A DNA stretch of 64,000 bases from NCBI GenBank assembly GCA_026414975.1, contig JAOAHZ010000004.1, positions 1 through 64,000 of the forward strand. The letters are read 5' to 3'. Source of the DNA: Bacteroidia bacterium (GTDB lineage Bacteria; Bacteroidota; Bacteroidia; SpSt-205). Shown here one piece after another: positions 47,205 through 55,254 of the stretch (position 1 is its first letter; each line of letters begins with the position of its first letter). Both the position numbers and the translations under genes were made by a program. The notes under the pieces are model-generated. The model ran no database searches. It worked only from the letters and a program-made list of their open reading frames with translations, and was not told the DNA's origin.

Positions 47205-48616
47205 CGACTTACCTTCTGCGGCGATTGCTTTTTTTCATTCCAACTCTATTCCTCATCACGCTACTTTCGTTTCTCATTAGCCAGTCGGCTCCAGGAGACC
47301 CTGTGGAACAAATGCTTGTTGGACGAGCTGGAGGAGGAGGCGAACAGCTCGCCGAACGCCAGGCCACGATGCAGGCTTATACAGAAAAGCGCCGCGAACT
47401 GGGGCTGGATTTGCCTATCTTTTACTTTGCGATCGTTCCTTTAGCTGAGCCAGAGACGCTCCATTTTATTCCTCAAGTACCTGTTCAGGATGCCCTTCGC
47501 CGCCTGACCTATAAGTTTGGGAATTGGGAGGCGGTGCAAGAGGTCTACAGAGCTTACCTTAGGTTAGATTCGGCGTTTTACGCTACAGCCCAAGATACAG
47601 CGTGGGGTGAGAAGCGTACAGAAGTTCGGGCTCTTTTGACGCTTCTTCCTCAGGAGAAGAATTATGAGGAGCTGCGCTATCGGGCTCGCCAGATAGGCGG
47701 ACTTCTTCTTCCAGTTTTGAATCCATATTATGAGAAGCTGGTGGCGGCCATAGAATCTCTGCCCCAGAAAGCTCAAGTTTGGAAGGTGTATGTGCCTTCC
47801 ATCCACTGGTACGGCACGCAAAATCAGTATCATCGGTGGCTTATGGGATTGCTACGCGGTGATTTCGGTATTTCTTATCAGGATAAACGACCTATCGCTC
47901 AAAAACTCGGAGAAGCGGTTCGCTGGTCTTTGGTCATCAACTTTATCTCCATCGTGTTAGCCTATTTGATTGCCATTCCTCTTGGTGTGACTTCTGCCGT
48001 GCATAGAGGTTCTTTACGCGACCGCAGCATTAGCCTGATTTTGTTCATGCTCTATTCTTTACCCAGCTTCTGGGTGGGAACGATGGCTATAGTTTTCCTC
48101 TGTGGGGGTGACTATTTATCCTTATTCCCGCCAGGGGGCGTTCAGAGTACAGAACATTCCTCGGATTGGAGCTTATTGGAGCGTCTTATAGACTGGGCTT
48201 ACCACCTTATCCTACCTGTGCTGGTTTATACCTACGGGTCGCTGGCCTTTTTGAGCCGTCAAATGCGCACCGCTTTGCTGGAGACGATCCAACAGGACTA
48301 TGTACGTACAGCCCGAGCTAAAGGGTTACCCCAACGCCTCGTCATCTGGAAACATGCCTTTAGAAACTCCTTGATTCCCATCATTACGCTTTTTGCGTCC
48401 GTGTTTCCATCTATGATCAGCGGTTCGGTGATCTTGGAGACCATTTTTTCTATACCCGGTATGGGTTTCCTCAGCTATGGAGCTATGGTAGCGCGAGATT
48501 ATCCTGTTATCATAGCCGTCTTCACGATTGGGGCCGTTTTGACGCTAATAGGTATACTGATAGCGGATATTCTCTACGCCGTGGTAGATCCCCGGATTAG
48601 CTACACTAAACGCTGA
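47201..48616 (+). CDS. Peptide ABC transporter permease (DppB/OppB type)
   Basis: 471 residues against about 310-340 for E. coli DppB/OppB. The membrane core is typical: helix 1 (LLRRLLFFIPTLFLITLLSFLI), SAPGDPVEQ, GDFGISY, the six-helix core, and the EAA-like loop (YVRTARAKGLPQRLVIWKHAFRNSLIPI) that docks the ATPase. An extra segment of about 140 residues (roughly 70-220) lies in the periplasmic loop after helix 1. Start ATG 47201 overlaps the upstream stop. ATPase genes do not follow. Confidence 0.93.
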   Translation: MTTYLLRRLLFFIPTLFLITLLSFLISQSAPGDPVEQMLVGRAGGGGEQLAERQATMQAYTEKRRELGLDLPIFYFAIVPLAEPETLHFIPQVPVQDALRRLTYKFGNWEAVQEVYRAYLRLDSAFYATAQDTAWGEKRTEVRALLTLLPQEKNYEELRYRARQIGGLLLPVLNPYYEKLVAAIESLPQKAQVWKVYVPSIHWYGTQNQYHRWLMGLLRGDFGISYQDKRPIAQKLGEAVRWSLVINFISIVLAYLIAIPLGVTSAVHRGSLRDRSISLILFMLYSLPSFWVGTMAIVFLCGGDYLSLFPPGGVQSTEHSSDWSLLERLIDWAYHLILPVLVYTYGSLAFLSRQMRTALLETIQQDYVRTARAKGLPQRLVIWKHAFRNSLIPIITLFASVFPSMISGSVILETIFSIPGMGFLSYGAMVARDYPVIIAVFTIGAVLTLIGILIADILYAVVDPRISYTKR

Positions 48617-48621
48617 CTCTT

Positions 48622-49911
48622 ATGGAGACCCCTTCTGTGTCTCATTCTCCTCGCGCTAGGGCCTGGGAGACCTTCAAGAAAAATAAGCCCGCCTATATTT
48701 CTCTCTGGATAGTGGTAGGTCTGGCGGTCATAGCCTTACTGGCCGATTTCTTAGCCTACAACAAGCCTATCGTAGCTTCATATCAAGGTCAGACCCTTTT
48801 CCCCATTTTCAGAGATTATGGAGAGCGTCTGCTGGGTTTGAAACTATGGGAGCCTGAGCTGCGTAAAGTGGACTGGCGCCGACTGGAGTTAGACTGGGCA
48901 ATATGGCCGCCTGTGCGATACGCTCCAGAGGAACTGGACCTGCGAAACGTACCTGCCGTAAGTCCTTTTGGAGAGCAGTATATTAGTTCTCCCTCAGAAA
49001 GGCACTACCTCGGCACCGATAACATAGGACGAGACTTGCTGAGTGGGCTTATTCATGGTACTCGTATTTCGTTGACGGTTGGTTTAGTTTCGGTGGGTAT
49101 ATCGGCTATTATTGGGATTCTGTTAGGGGCTTTGGCGGGCTACTTTGGTGATACTTCCTTTCAGGTGAGTCGAGCTACGCTTTGGTTGGGTCTACCTGGG
49201 ATTTTACTGGGGCTTTATTACGGCTTTTATGTGCGACGGTATGCTTTGGGTGAGGCCCTTGGCGAAGGTTTCATGCCGTTTTTGGGGGCACTGAGTCTCT
49301 CTATCGCCTTGGCGGTTGCCGTAGCTATACTTGTATGGCTTCCATCCCGCCTCATCAAGAGAACCGTCTGGGGGGGGTATAGAGTCCATGTATGGGTGGA
49401 TCTCACGATTAGCCGATTCATAGAGGTGATGATCTCTCTGCCGACAACCCTGCTCATCTTTACGGTAGCAGCGATAGCTAAACCCAGCCTTTTCCTGGTT
49501 ATGGCTGTCATCGGTTTGACATCTTGGACGGGTATCGCTCGTTTCACCCGCGGCGAGATGCTCAAGGTACGCAGTTTAGACTATATTCAGGCAGCTCGGG
49601 CCTTGGGCTACTCCGACCTGCGCATCATGTTTCTCCATGCCCTTCCCAACTCTTTGGCGCCTGTTTTGGTTTCCATTGCTTTTGGTATTGCCTCGGCGAT
49701 TTTGGTGGAGTCAGGTCTAAGCTTTTTAGGGATTGGCGTGCCTCCAACAACAGTAACATGGGGGTCCCTTCTCTCTGCAGCTCGTAGTGCCTCTGGTGCG
49801 TGGTGGCTTGCGGTCTTTCCTGGATTGGCTATCTTCACGGTTGTTACTCTATTCAATCTGCTTGGGGAAGGTATCCGAGATGCCATAGATCCTCGGCTTC
49901 AAGAGCGTTGA
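48622..49911 (+). CDS. Peptide ABC transporter permease (DppC/OppC type)
   Basis: 429 residues, longer than the usual 300. One N-terminal helix, a periplasmic stretch of about 100 residues (PIFRDYGERLLGLKLWEPEL onward), then HYLGTDNIGRDLLSGLIHGTRISLTVGL, the hallmark of DppC proteins. An extra pair of helices is inserted before the EAA-like loop (DYIQAARALGYSDLRIMFLHALPNSLAPV). It ends VTLFNLLGEGIRDAIDPRL. It works with the preceding permease and binding protein. Confidence 0.93.
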   Translation: METPSVSHSPRARAWETFKKNKPAYISLWIVVGLAVIALLADFLAYNKPIVASYQGQTLFPIFRDYGERLLGLKLWEPELRKVDWRRLELDWAIWPPVRYAPEELDLRNVPAVSPFGEQYISSPSERHYLGTDNIGRDLLSGLIHGTRISLTVGLVSVGISAIIGILLGALAGYFGDTSFQVSRATLWLGLPGILLGLYYGFYVRRYALGEALGEGFMPFLGALSLSIALAVAVAILVWLPSRLIKRTVWGGYRVHVWVDLTISRFIEVMISLPTTLLIFTVAAIAKPSLFLVMAVIGLTSWTGIARFTRGEMLKVRSLDYIQAARALGYSDLRIMFLHALPNSLAPVLVSIAFGIASAILVESGLSFLGIGVPPTTVTWGSLLSAARSASGAWWLAVFPGLAIFTVVTLFNLLGEGIRDAIDPRLQER

Positions 49912-50609
49912 GCAGCGTAGCTATTTTGGTCCTCCTCTTGTGGGTAATCTTATTGGGATTGTGGCTCATTCGGCTTCCTACGGATAAGCTGTATGCGGAT
50001 CGTTTCTGGGTGCCTTTATGGATAACCAGTCGGACGATGCTGCGACTAGGTTTAGGTATTTTAGGGGTGTTATCGTGGGAGAGTCATCGGACGGCTTCCC
50101 TCCCGCCTGCTTATACCATCGTAGCGCAATCTACCTGTCCTGAGGTTTGGGACGCGGTCTCATCCATAGCCAAGCGAATTTTTCGACAGAAGGGGCGCTG
50201 TGGGTTGGTGACGGCTTCATCTCGTTCTGCATTCTGGGCGATCCCTCCTACTTGCGATTCAGCTATGTTTTTCAGCCTCCTTTCTCTGCTAAACGAAAAT
50301 ACCTCTGAGTCAAGTGCGCCGATCAGTCCTCGGGCTGCGCTGCGTCAGCTTCGCCCTTACATGCAAACCGGTTACATTGGTGCTGTGCTCTGGCTGGGGC
50401 GGTTCGAATCAGAGGAGGTACCCGGTCGGCTCATATCGCTATGCGGAGGAGATCCCTTGGATGAGGAGTCTCTTTCCCTACCTACTCTTCCTTTATCTGA
50501 GCCGATGGGGTATGGGTTAGGTTTCCTCTTGTGTGCGGGTCTCCTTCTCGCTGGGGAGGCGTATTTCTATCTCCTGCGGAAGCACTTGCCCCTGCGCGTA
50601 CAGTCTTAG
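49908..50609 (+). CDS. Membrane protein with degenerate vWA-like domain
   Basis: 233 residues from a TTG at 49908 that overlaps the dppC-type stop as TTGA. An N-terminal helix (VAILVLLLWVILLGLWLI) is followed by a soluble domain and a C-terminal helix (GYGLGFLLCAGLLLAGEAYFYL). GRCGLVTASSRSAFWAIPP and CDSAMFFSLLSLL line up with the segment IGLVVFSAEAYAVLPLTTDKEAFLFSL of BatA-type vWA proteins such as the one at 58513. The metal site DxSxS is absent (VAQSTCPEVW at that place). The call is by eye; function unknown. The last 93 bases overlap the dnaX tau tail on the other strand. Confidence 0.5.
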   Translation: MSSVAILVLLLWVILLGLWLIRLPTDKLYADRFWVPLWITSRTMLRLGLGILGVLSWESHRTASLPPAYTIVAQSTCPEVWDAVSSIAKRIFRQKGRCGLVTASSRSAFWAIPPTCDSAMFFSLLSLLNENTSESSAPISPRAALRQLRPYMQTGYIGAVLWLGRFESEEVPGRLISLCGGDPLDEESLSLPTLPLSEPMGYGLGFLLCAGLLLAGEAYFYLLRKHLPLRVQS

Positions 50610-50963
50610 CGACTCTACCAGAGGATTTTTGCGGCATAGATAAGCCCACCGCTCTTCAGAAGTATGGGCTATCTCCTTCACTTGGGGAAAGGCATCTGGC
50701 TTCGCAGTAAGCTGAACTCGAATATCTTCTCGCTCCAGGACTTTTCGCAGGAACTCTTCTAAACGCTTAGCTTGAGGGTTGTACATGGAAAGATGGCTTT
50801 CATGGGGTACCCAGATTTCCAAGCTACTCTGATCAAGGGCGTACTTATTCTCTTTGAGATAAGCTATGAGTTGGGGGCTGGCTACTTCGCTCTCCATGTA
50901 GGACTTCAAAGCGGATTGCCAGCGTTCAAGGGTTAGGGGAACCTCCTGGGAGGTAGCTATGGC
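50517..50963 (-). CDS. dnaX: DnaX tau-specific C-terminal segment (reached by -1 frameshift)
   Basis: 148 codons in the -1 frame relative to the dnaX reading at 50957-52183, open from the A9 run to the stop at 50517. It begins AIATSQEVPLTLERWQSALKSY and continues EIWVPHESHLSMYNPQAKRLEEFLRKVL and ERWAYLCRKNPLVESLRLY, the latter matching the C-terminus usual in Bacteroidota DnaX. Joined to the first 407 codons it gives a 555-residue tau-like protein. There is no separate promoter, and the first ATG in this frame (50909) is inside the domain, so it should not be annotated as its own gene. Confidence 0.85.
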   Translation of the reverse strand, partial: AIATSQEVPLTLERWQSALKSYMESEVASPQLIAYLKENKYALDQSSLEIWVPHESHLSMYNPQAKRLEEFLRKVLEREDIRVQLTAKPDAFPQVKEIAHTSEERWAYLCRKNPLVESLRLYAQGQVLPQEIEIRLPSEKETRTQEET

Positions 50964-50978
50964 TTTTTTTTTACCTCC
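50941..50978 (-). promoter_or_regulatory. dnaX frameshift/slippage element
   Basis: Reading the minus strand: AGGAGGT, then A9 (50964-50972) and G, containing the E. coli-type slippery heptamer A AAA AAG. The in-frame TAG comes two codons later. TACCTCC (50949-50955) can pair either with GGAGGTA directly upstream of the run (50972-50978) or with GGAGGT just downstream (50941-50946), giving two mutually exclusive hairpins, one of which holds the A run in its loop. AGGAGG also resembles an internal Shine-Dalgarno stimulator. Confidence 0.8.
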
Positions 50979-52183
50979 TCTAAGGTTCGAGGGATGGAGG
51001 GGCGTTCGGCAACCTTAGTCGGGCGGCTTCCCGATGGGGTATGCAACGAAGGAAGGGGAGATTCAGCGTGTCTTAGGTCTTCTAACCGAAGGGCTTGAGG
51101 TAGCAAAGCTATCTTTAGGATGGTCGTTTCTAAGGCTATCTCAGGCGAGCGTGTATATCCTAATCGCCTCTCGCCCTCTAAGATCAAATCAATCGCATGG
51201 AGTAGAAAGGCCTCGCTATAGGAGCTACTCTCCTCAACGTAGCGCTGCCGATAATGGGGTGGAATGGTCTCTCCTAAGGCGGAAGGCTGATACTTGGCTA
51301 AGAGGAGGTAGCGAAAGTGGTCCAAAAGCCCCATCATAAGGGTCGCAGGATCATATCCCGCTTGAATATAGCCGCGAAGCCTACTCAGGGCGTCTTCAGC
51401 GCGCCAGTGCTGTAAGGCATCGCTCAAGGTGAAATAAGCATCGTAATCCAAAGTCTCCAGGGCTTCTAATACAGTTGCGTACGTAAGGCGTCCTCCGGTG
51501 CGACTGACGAGCTGGTCAAAGAGGCTTAGAGCGTCGCGCAATCCGCCCTCGGCTTTGGCAGCAATGAGAAAAAGGGCTTCGGGTTCGGCTGAGATGCCCT
51601 CTTGATCGGCGATATATTGTAGGCGAGCTGCGATTTGATCGGTAGGAATGCGCCGAAAATCAAAACGCTGGCAGCGAGAAAGGATGGTGGCGGGGATTTT
51701 ATGCTTCTCTGTCGTGGCTAATATGAAAAGTACATGGGGGGGGGGCTCTTCAAGGGTTTTCAGGAATGCGTTGAAAGCGGCCGAGGTCAGCATGTGGGCT
51801 TCGTCTATGATATAAACTTTGAATCGCCCTTCTGACGGAGCGAGCTGAACCTGCTCGGTAATGAGACGGATGTCATCCACGCTATTATGGGAAGCGGCAT
51901 CCAGCTCTATGAGGTTCAGGGCGCGCCCCTCGGCTAAGCGCCTACAAGAGGGACACTCTCCGCAAGGGTCTCCTTCTGGGGTAAGTCTTTCACAGTTGGC
52001 AGCTTTGGCGAGGATGCGGGCACACGTTGTTTTACCGACCCCTCGCGGACCAAAGAAAAGGTAAGCATGGGCTATTTGACCTTTACGAAGAGCGTTTCGC
52101 AAGGTCTGTACGACAAAGGGCTGTCCGACTACGTCAGCAAATGTGCTTGGGCGATACTTACGGGCTGAAACCTGGTGCGCCAC
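50957..52183 (-). CDS. dnaX: DNA polymerase III gamma/tau subunit, short (gamma-like) reading
   Basis: 408 residues. Clamp-loader ATPase. Walker A GPRGVGKTT at 45-53, zinc-binding cysteines C64, C74, C77 and C80, IIDEAHML near 128, and the sensor 1 region ILATTEKHKIPATILSRCQRFDF. The reading ends EEVKKKP-stop right after an A9 run, as in gamma-type truncation. The start is GTG 52183, four bases after a TAGCTTTG box. The longer product is described at 50517-50963. Confidence 0.96.
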   Translation of the reverse strand: MAHQVSARKYRPSTFADVVGQPFVVQTLRNALRKGQIAHAYLFFGPRGVGKTTCARILAKAANCERLTPEGDPCGECPSCRRLAEGRALNLIELDAASHNSVDDIRLITEQVQLAPSEGRFKVYIIDEAHMLTSAAFNAFLKTLEEPPPHVLFILATTEKHKIPATILSRCQRFDFRRIPTDQIAARLQYIADQEGISAEPEALFLIAAKAEGGLRDALSLFDQLVSRTGGRLTYATVLEALETLDYDAYFTLSDALQHWRAEDALSRLRGYIQAGYDPATLMMGLLDHFRYLLLAKYQPSALGETIPPHYRQRYVEESSSYSEAFLLHAIDLILEGERRLGYTRSPEIALETTILKIALLPQALRLEDLRHAESPLPSLHTPSGSRPTKVAERPSIPRTLEEVKKKP

Positions 52184-52187
52184 GCAG

Positions 52188-52195
52188 CAAAGCTA
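52188..52195 (-). promoter_or_regulatory. dnaX -7 box TAGCTTTG
   Basis: TAGCTTTG, then CTGC, then the dnaX GTG start on the minus strand. The same box is used by pckA with the same four-base spacing. Confidence 0.72.
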
Positions 52196-52293
52196 CGAAC
52201 TCATAGGGTGCAAAGGGGAAGAGGAATGTAGCATGAAGAGTTGTGGGAGGTCTTATTAGGCTGATTAGGGGGCGTTGGTGTTTAGAGTTGAAA

Positions 52294-52330
52294 GGGGGTG
52301 CGCCAGCGCCGAAGGCGCTGGCGCACCCCC
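52294..52330. repeat. Perfect 17-bp inverted repeat with 3-base loop
   Basis: Arms GGGGGTGCGCCAGCGCC and GGCGCTGGCGCACCCCC flank GAA. It lies 111 bases after the metG stop and about 100 bases upstream of the dnaX promoter, both on the minus strand. No T tract longer than three follows on either side. It could terminate metG transcription or be a dispersed palindrome. The rest of 52196-52441 shows nothing recognisable. Confidence 0.9.
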
Positions 52331-52441
52331 TGCCATAAACAAGCGGGCTATTCACTCCTTAGCCTCTCGCATTTTACCTTCAAAACCTCCTCCCTGCCTA
52401 AGTACTTCTCAAATCCTTCCCCCCGAGCTCAAACTAACCCT

Positions 52442-54439
52442 TCATTGTACAGGACTTCCCGGGGGTACGGGTGTTTCAGGAGCCACTCGAATCAGCTTGC
52501 CTCCTTCCCCTTCAGCAAAAAGCAGCATTCCTTCACTGGAGACACCTCTCAGAGTGCGTGGCGCTAAGTTGGCCACCCATATAGCTTGTTGTCCTATCAG
52601 GGCCTCTGGCTCATAATGCTGGGCTATGCCTGAGACTACGGTGTGTGTTCCATCTGCAGCTTCTATTGTGATTTTGAGAAGTTTATCGGACTTAGGTATC
52701 CTTTCAGCCGAACGGATGGTTACCACTTGAAGCTGAACTTTTTGGAACTCCTCTATGGAAATGTAAGCCACCGAAGGTGAGGCAGATGCAGGAGCCGTAG
52801 GCAGAAGCTGAGTCTGCATGGACCTAAGTTCATCTGGAGAGAGCTTAGGGACAAGGGGCTGAGGAGCAGCTTTGAGTTTGATAGAGGATAGAAGGGGTGT
52901 AGGGTCTTCTAACCGTCGCCAATTCAGCAGGTCTACTCCCAACTGCTCGCGCAGTTTCGGGGCAACATGAAGGGGCATGAAAGGTTCTAAAAGCGTACCC
53001 ATCGCTGCCAAGAGGTCTGCATACGAAGCCACGACACCAACCGCTTTCTCGGGGGGAAGGTGCCAGGGTGCGCTCTCGGTAAGTCCCTTATTAGCTAATT
53101 GAGCCAAATGAAGGATAGCTTCCAGCGCACCAGAAAAGTCATACGCCTCTAAGCGAGCTCCTATGGTTCGAGCGCTTTCTGCCCGGGTGTGTAGAAGTTT
53201 CCCTTCTGGGATAACTGTAGCTTCTCCTCCGTATCGCCAGAGTAGCGTCAATATCCGGTGAATAAGGTTGGTGATAGTGGCAACTAACTCGTTATTAATT
53301 CGAGAGGCAAACTCCTCCCATGTGAAATCTCGGTCTCGCGTTTGAGGCATCAGGGCTGTGAGAACGAATCTTAGCTCATCCAGACGATGGGGGGCCGCGC
53401 GAAGGTATTCATGAATATCTATCGTCCAGCGCCGAGATGTTGAGATTTTCTGACCCTCTAAGTTCAAAAACTCGTTGGCCGGTACGGCTGCGGGCAGGGT
53501 GTATCCCTCATCGGCTGCAATCAGTATAGCTGGAAAAAGGAGGGTGTGGAAGACAATGTTGTCTTTTCCGATGAAGTGAATGATTCGGGTGTCGGGATTT
53601 AGCCAGAAATCAGCCCAGCGATGCGGAGCGCCCCTGGAAGCGGCCCATCTCTGAGTGATAGAGATGTAGCCCAGGGGAGCCTCAAACCAGACATACAAAA
53701 CTTTTCCTGCCATGTCAGGGAGAGGCACAGGGATACCCCAATCTAAGTCCCGGGTGATGGCTCGGGGAGCAAGGCCGGCTCTTAGCCAGTTTTGTATGAC
53801 AGGACCCACGTTCGGTTTCCAGTGGCATCGGCTGACATAGGCTTCTACGAGGGGCTGTAGGGCGTCTAAACGAAGGTAGAATTGCTCGCTGAGGCGCTTC
53901 TCAGGAGGAGTTCCCGTGAGCCGAGAGCGTGGATGGATGAGATCGGCAGGGGATAAAAGAGCTCCGCATTTTTCGCACTGGTCTCCATAGGCCTCTTCGT
54001 AGCCACAATGGGGACAGGTACCAACGATGTAACGGTCAGGTAAGAAGGTGCTGGCTTGAGGATCCCAGAACTGTTCTACTTTTCGCTTTTCCAGCCAGCC
54101 TTTCTCTAAGAGGCGAAGGAAAAATCGCTGACTTAGGTCGTGATGAAGGGGGTCCGTTGTGCGTCCGTAATAGTCTAAGCTAATACCCAATCGGCGCAGG
54201 CTCTCCTCCAAGAGAGGGTGGTATTTGTCTATGATGGCTTGAGGGGTTGTGCGTTCTTGCCAAGCTCGTAGGGTGATAGCCACGCCATGTTCGTCGGAGC
54301 CGCAGATAAAAAGAACTTCTTCTCCGCGCAGGCGCAGGTAGCGAGCGAAAATGTCAGCCGGCAGGTAGGCGCCCGCTAAATGCCCAATGTGAAGCGGTCC
54401 ATTAGCGTAGGGTAGAGCAGCTGTAACAAGGTAGCGCAT
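52442..54439 (-). CDS. metG: Methionyl-tRNA synthetase
   Basis: 665 residues. Class I synthetase charging tRNA-Met. HIGH at residues 17-20 (PLHIGHLAG), a zinc knuckle CPHCGYEEAYGDQCEKC near 145-162, the KMSKS-equivalent KISTS near 330, and an anticodon-binding helical domain. The C-terminal 110 residues form a Trbp111-like tRNA-binding domain (VVTIRSAERIPKSDKLLKI, GQQAIWVANLAPRTLRGVSSEGMLL). TAATG overlap with the ankyrin gene upstream implies a two-gene operon. Confidence 0.98.
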   Translation of the reverse strand: MRYLVTAALPYANGPLHIGHLAGAYLPADIFARYLRLRGEEVLFICGSDEHGVAITLRAWQERTTPQAIIDKYHPLLEESLRRLGISLDYYGRTTDPLHHDLSQRFFLRLLEKGWLEKRKVEQFWDPQASTFLPDRYIVGTCPHCGYEEAYGDQCEKCGALLSPADLIHPRSRLTGTPPEKRLSEQFYLRLDALQPLVEAYVSRCHWKPNVGPVIQNWLRAGLAPRAITRDLDWGIPVPLPDMAGKVLYVWFEAPLGYISITQRWAASRGAPHRWADFWLNPDTRIIHFIGKDNIVFHTLLFPAILIAADEGYTLPAAVPANEFLNLEGQKISTSRRWTIDIHEYLRAAPHRLDELRFVLTALMPQTRDRDFTWEEFASRINNELVATITNLIHRILTLLWRYGGEATVIPEGKLLHTRAESARTIGARLEAYDFSGALEAILHLAQLANKGLTESAPWHLPPEKAVGVVASYADLLAAMGTLLEPFMPLHVAPKLREQLGVDLLNWRRLEDPTPLLSSIKLKAAPQPLVPKLSPDELRSMQTQLLPTAPASASPSVAYISIEEFQKVQLQVVTIRSAERIPKSDKLLKITIEAADGTHTVVSGIAQHYEPEALIGQQAIWVANLAPRTLRGVSSEGMLLFAEGEGGKLIRVAPETPVPPGSPVQ

Positions 54440-55215
54440 TACTCCTCAGCCCCTTTTTCTCGCAGCCACTCGGCGACTTCGGTATGCCAGCGTTTCTCGG
54501 CTAGATAAAGAGGGGTTTGACCCCGAGCATCGGCTAAGTTTATATCGGCGCCCTGCTCTACAAGAAGCTGGACGATAGGCAGGTACCCCCGAGCAGCCGC
54601 TTCCTGGAGAGGTGTATGTCCTTCACGGTCCTGTGCATTGGGGTTGGCCCCTTTACTGAGGAGAAATCGGACCATTTCTACATTACCGCTGATGGCTGCC
54701 CAATGGATCGCCTGAGCTCCCTTAGCGGTCCCCGCGTGAATGGAAGCACCCCGTTCTATCATGTAGTCAGCCAAAGCCAAGTGTCCATTATACACCGCTA
54801 AGTGGAGAGGCGTGGAGCCGTTCTCATTTGGCGCATCTACGCTAGCCCCCGCCTCACAGAGGACCTTTGCAATGGACAAAAAGCCCGCATGGGCGGCTAA
54901 ATGTAGAGGGCGGGATCCAGTCAAGGAGCGAGCGTTAGGGTCAGCTCCTTTAGAAAGAAGCAATCGTACCGCCTCTTCTTGGCCTCCCCGAACCGCATAG
55001 TGAAGGGGTGTTTCCCCGTTTTGATCTCTATCGTTTAGGGAAAGCCCCTTCTCAAGGAGCCATTCTATGATGGAAACCTGGCCAAATCGAGCTGCCCAGT
55101 GCAGGAGAGTGGCATCTTGAGCGTCTCGCAGGAAGAAGTCGGAGGATTCTCGGAGGAGGGCTTGCAGGCCAGGAAGGTCCCCAGCCTGCAAGAGGGCTTG
55201 GAGTTGCGCATCCAT
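54439..55215 (-). CDS. Ankyrin-repeat protein
   Basis: 258 residues made of about seven ankyrin repeats (e.g. NGETPLHYAVRGGQEEAVRLLLSKGADPN, split here by function only: NGSTPLHLAVYNGHLALADY, KGAQAIHWAAISGNVEMV, EGHTPLQEAAARGYLPIVQL). No signal peptide or membrane segment, so cytoplasmic. Such proteins bind other proteins; the partner is unknown. It is the first gene before metG, overlapping it by one base, a linkage whose meaning is unclear. Confidence 0.9.
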   Translation of the reverse strand: MDAQLQALLQAGDLPGLQALLRESSDFFLRDAQDATLLHWAARFGQVSIIEWLLEKGLSLNDRDQNGETPLHYAVRGGQEEAVRLLLSKGADPNARSLTGSRPLHLAAHAGFLSIAKVLCEAGASVDAPNENGSTPLHLAVYNGHLALADYMIERGASIHAGTAKGAQAIHWAAISGNVEMVRFLLSKGANPNAQDREGHTPLQEAAARGYLPIVQLLVEQGADINLADARGQTPLYLAEKRWHTEVAEWLREKGAEE

Positions 55216-55223
55216 ACAAGGCT

Positions 55224-55231
55224 TACCTTTG
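55224..55231 (+). promoter_or_regulatory. -7 box TACCTTTG for the NuoK-like gene
   Basis: Perfect TACCTTTG 23 bases before ATG 55255. The transcript would have a leader of about 18 bases, unlike most promoters here. Confidence 0.5.
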
Positions 55232-55234
55232 CGG

Positions 55235-55242
55235 CAAAAATA
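55235..55242 (-). promoter_or_regulatory. -7 box TATTTTTG for the ankyrin-metG operon
   Basis: TATTTTTG on the minus strand, 19 bases before ATG 55215. It lies just downstream of the plus-strand box, so each start site falls in or near the other promoter. Confidence 0.4.
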
Positions 55243-55254
55243 CAGATAAACCTT

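Noticed and set aside
50957-50972. dnaX break explained as simple gene decay
   Set aside because: The shift falls exactly on an A9 slippery run with stimulatory features, and the tail remains open and conserved in character.
52275-52616. Plus-strand reading frames over the metG end and the palindrome
   Set aside because: They are antisense to metG, of odd composition, and part of them is translated palindrome.
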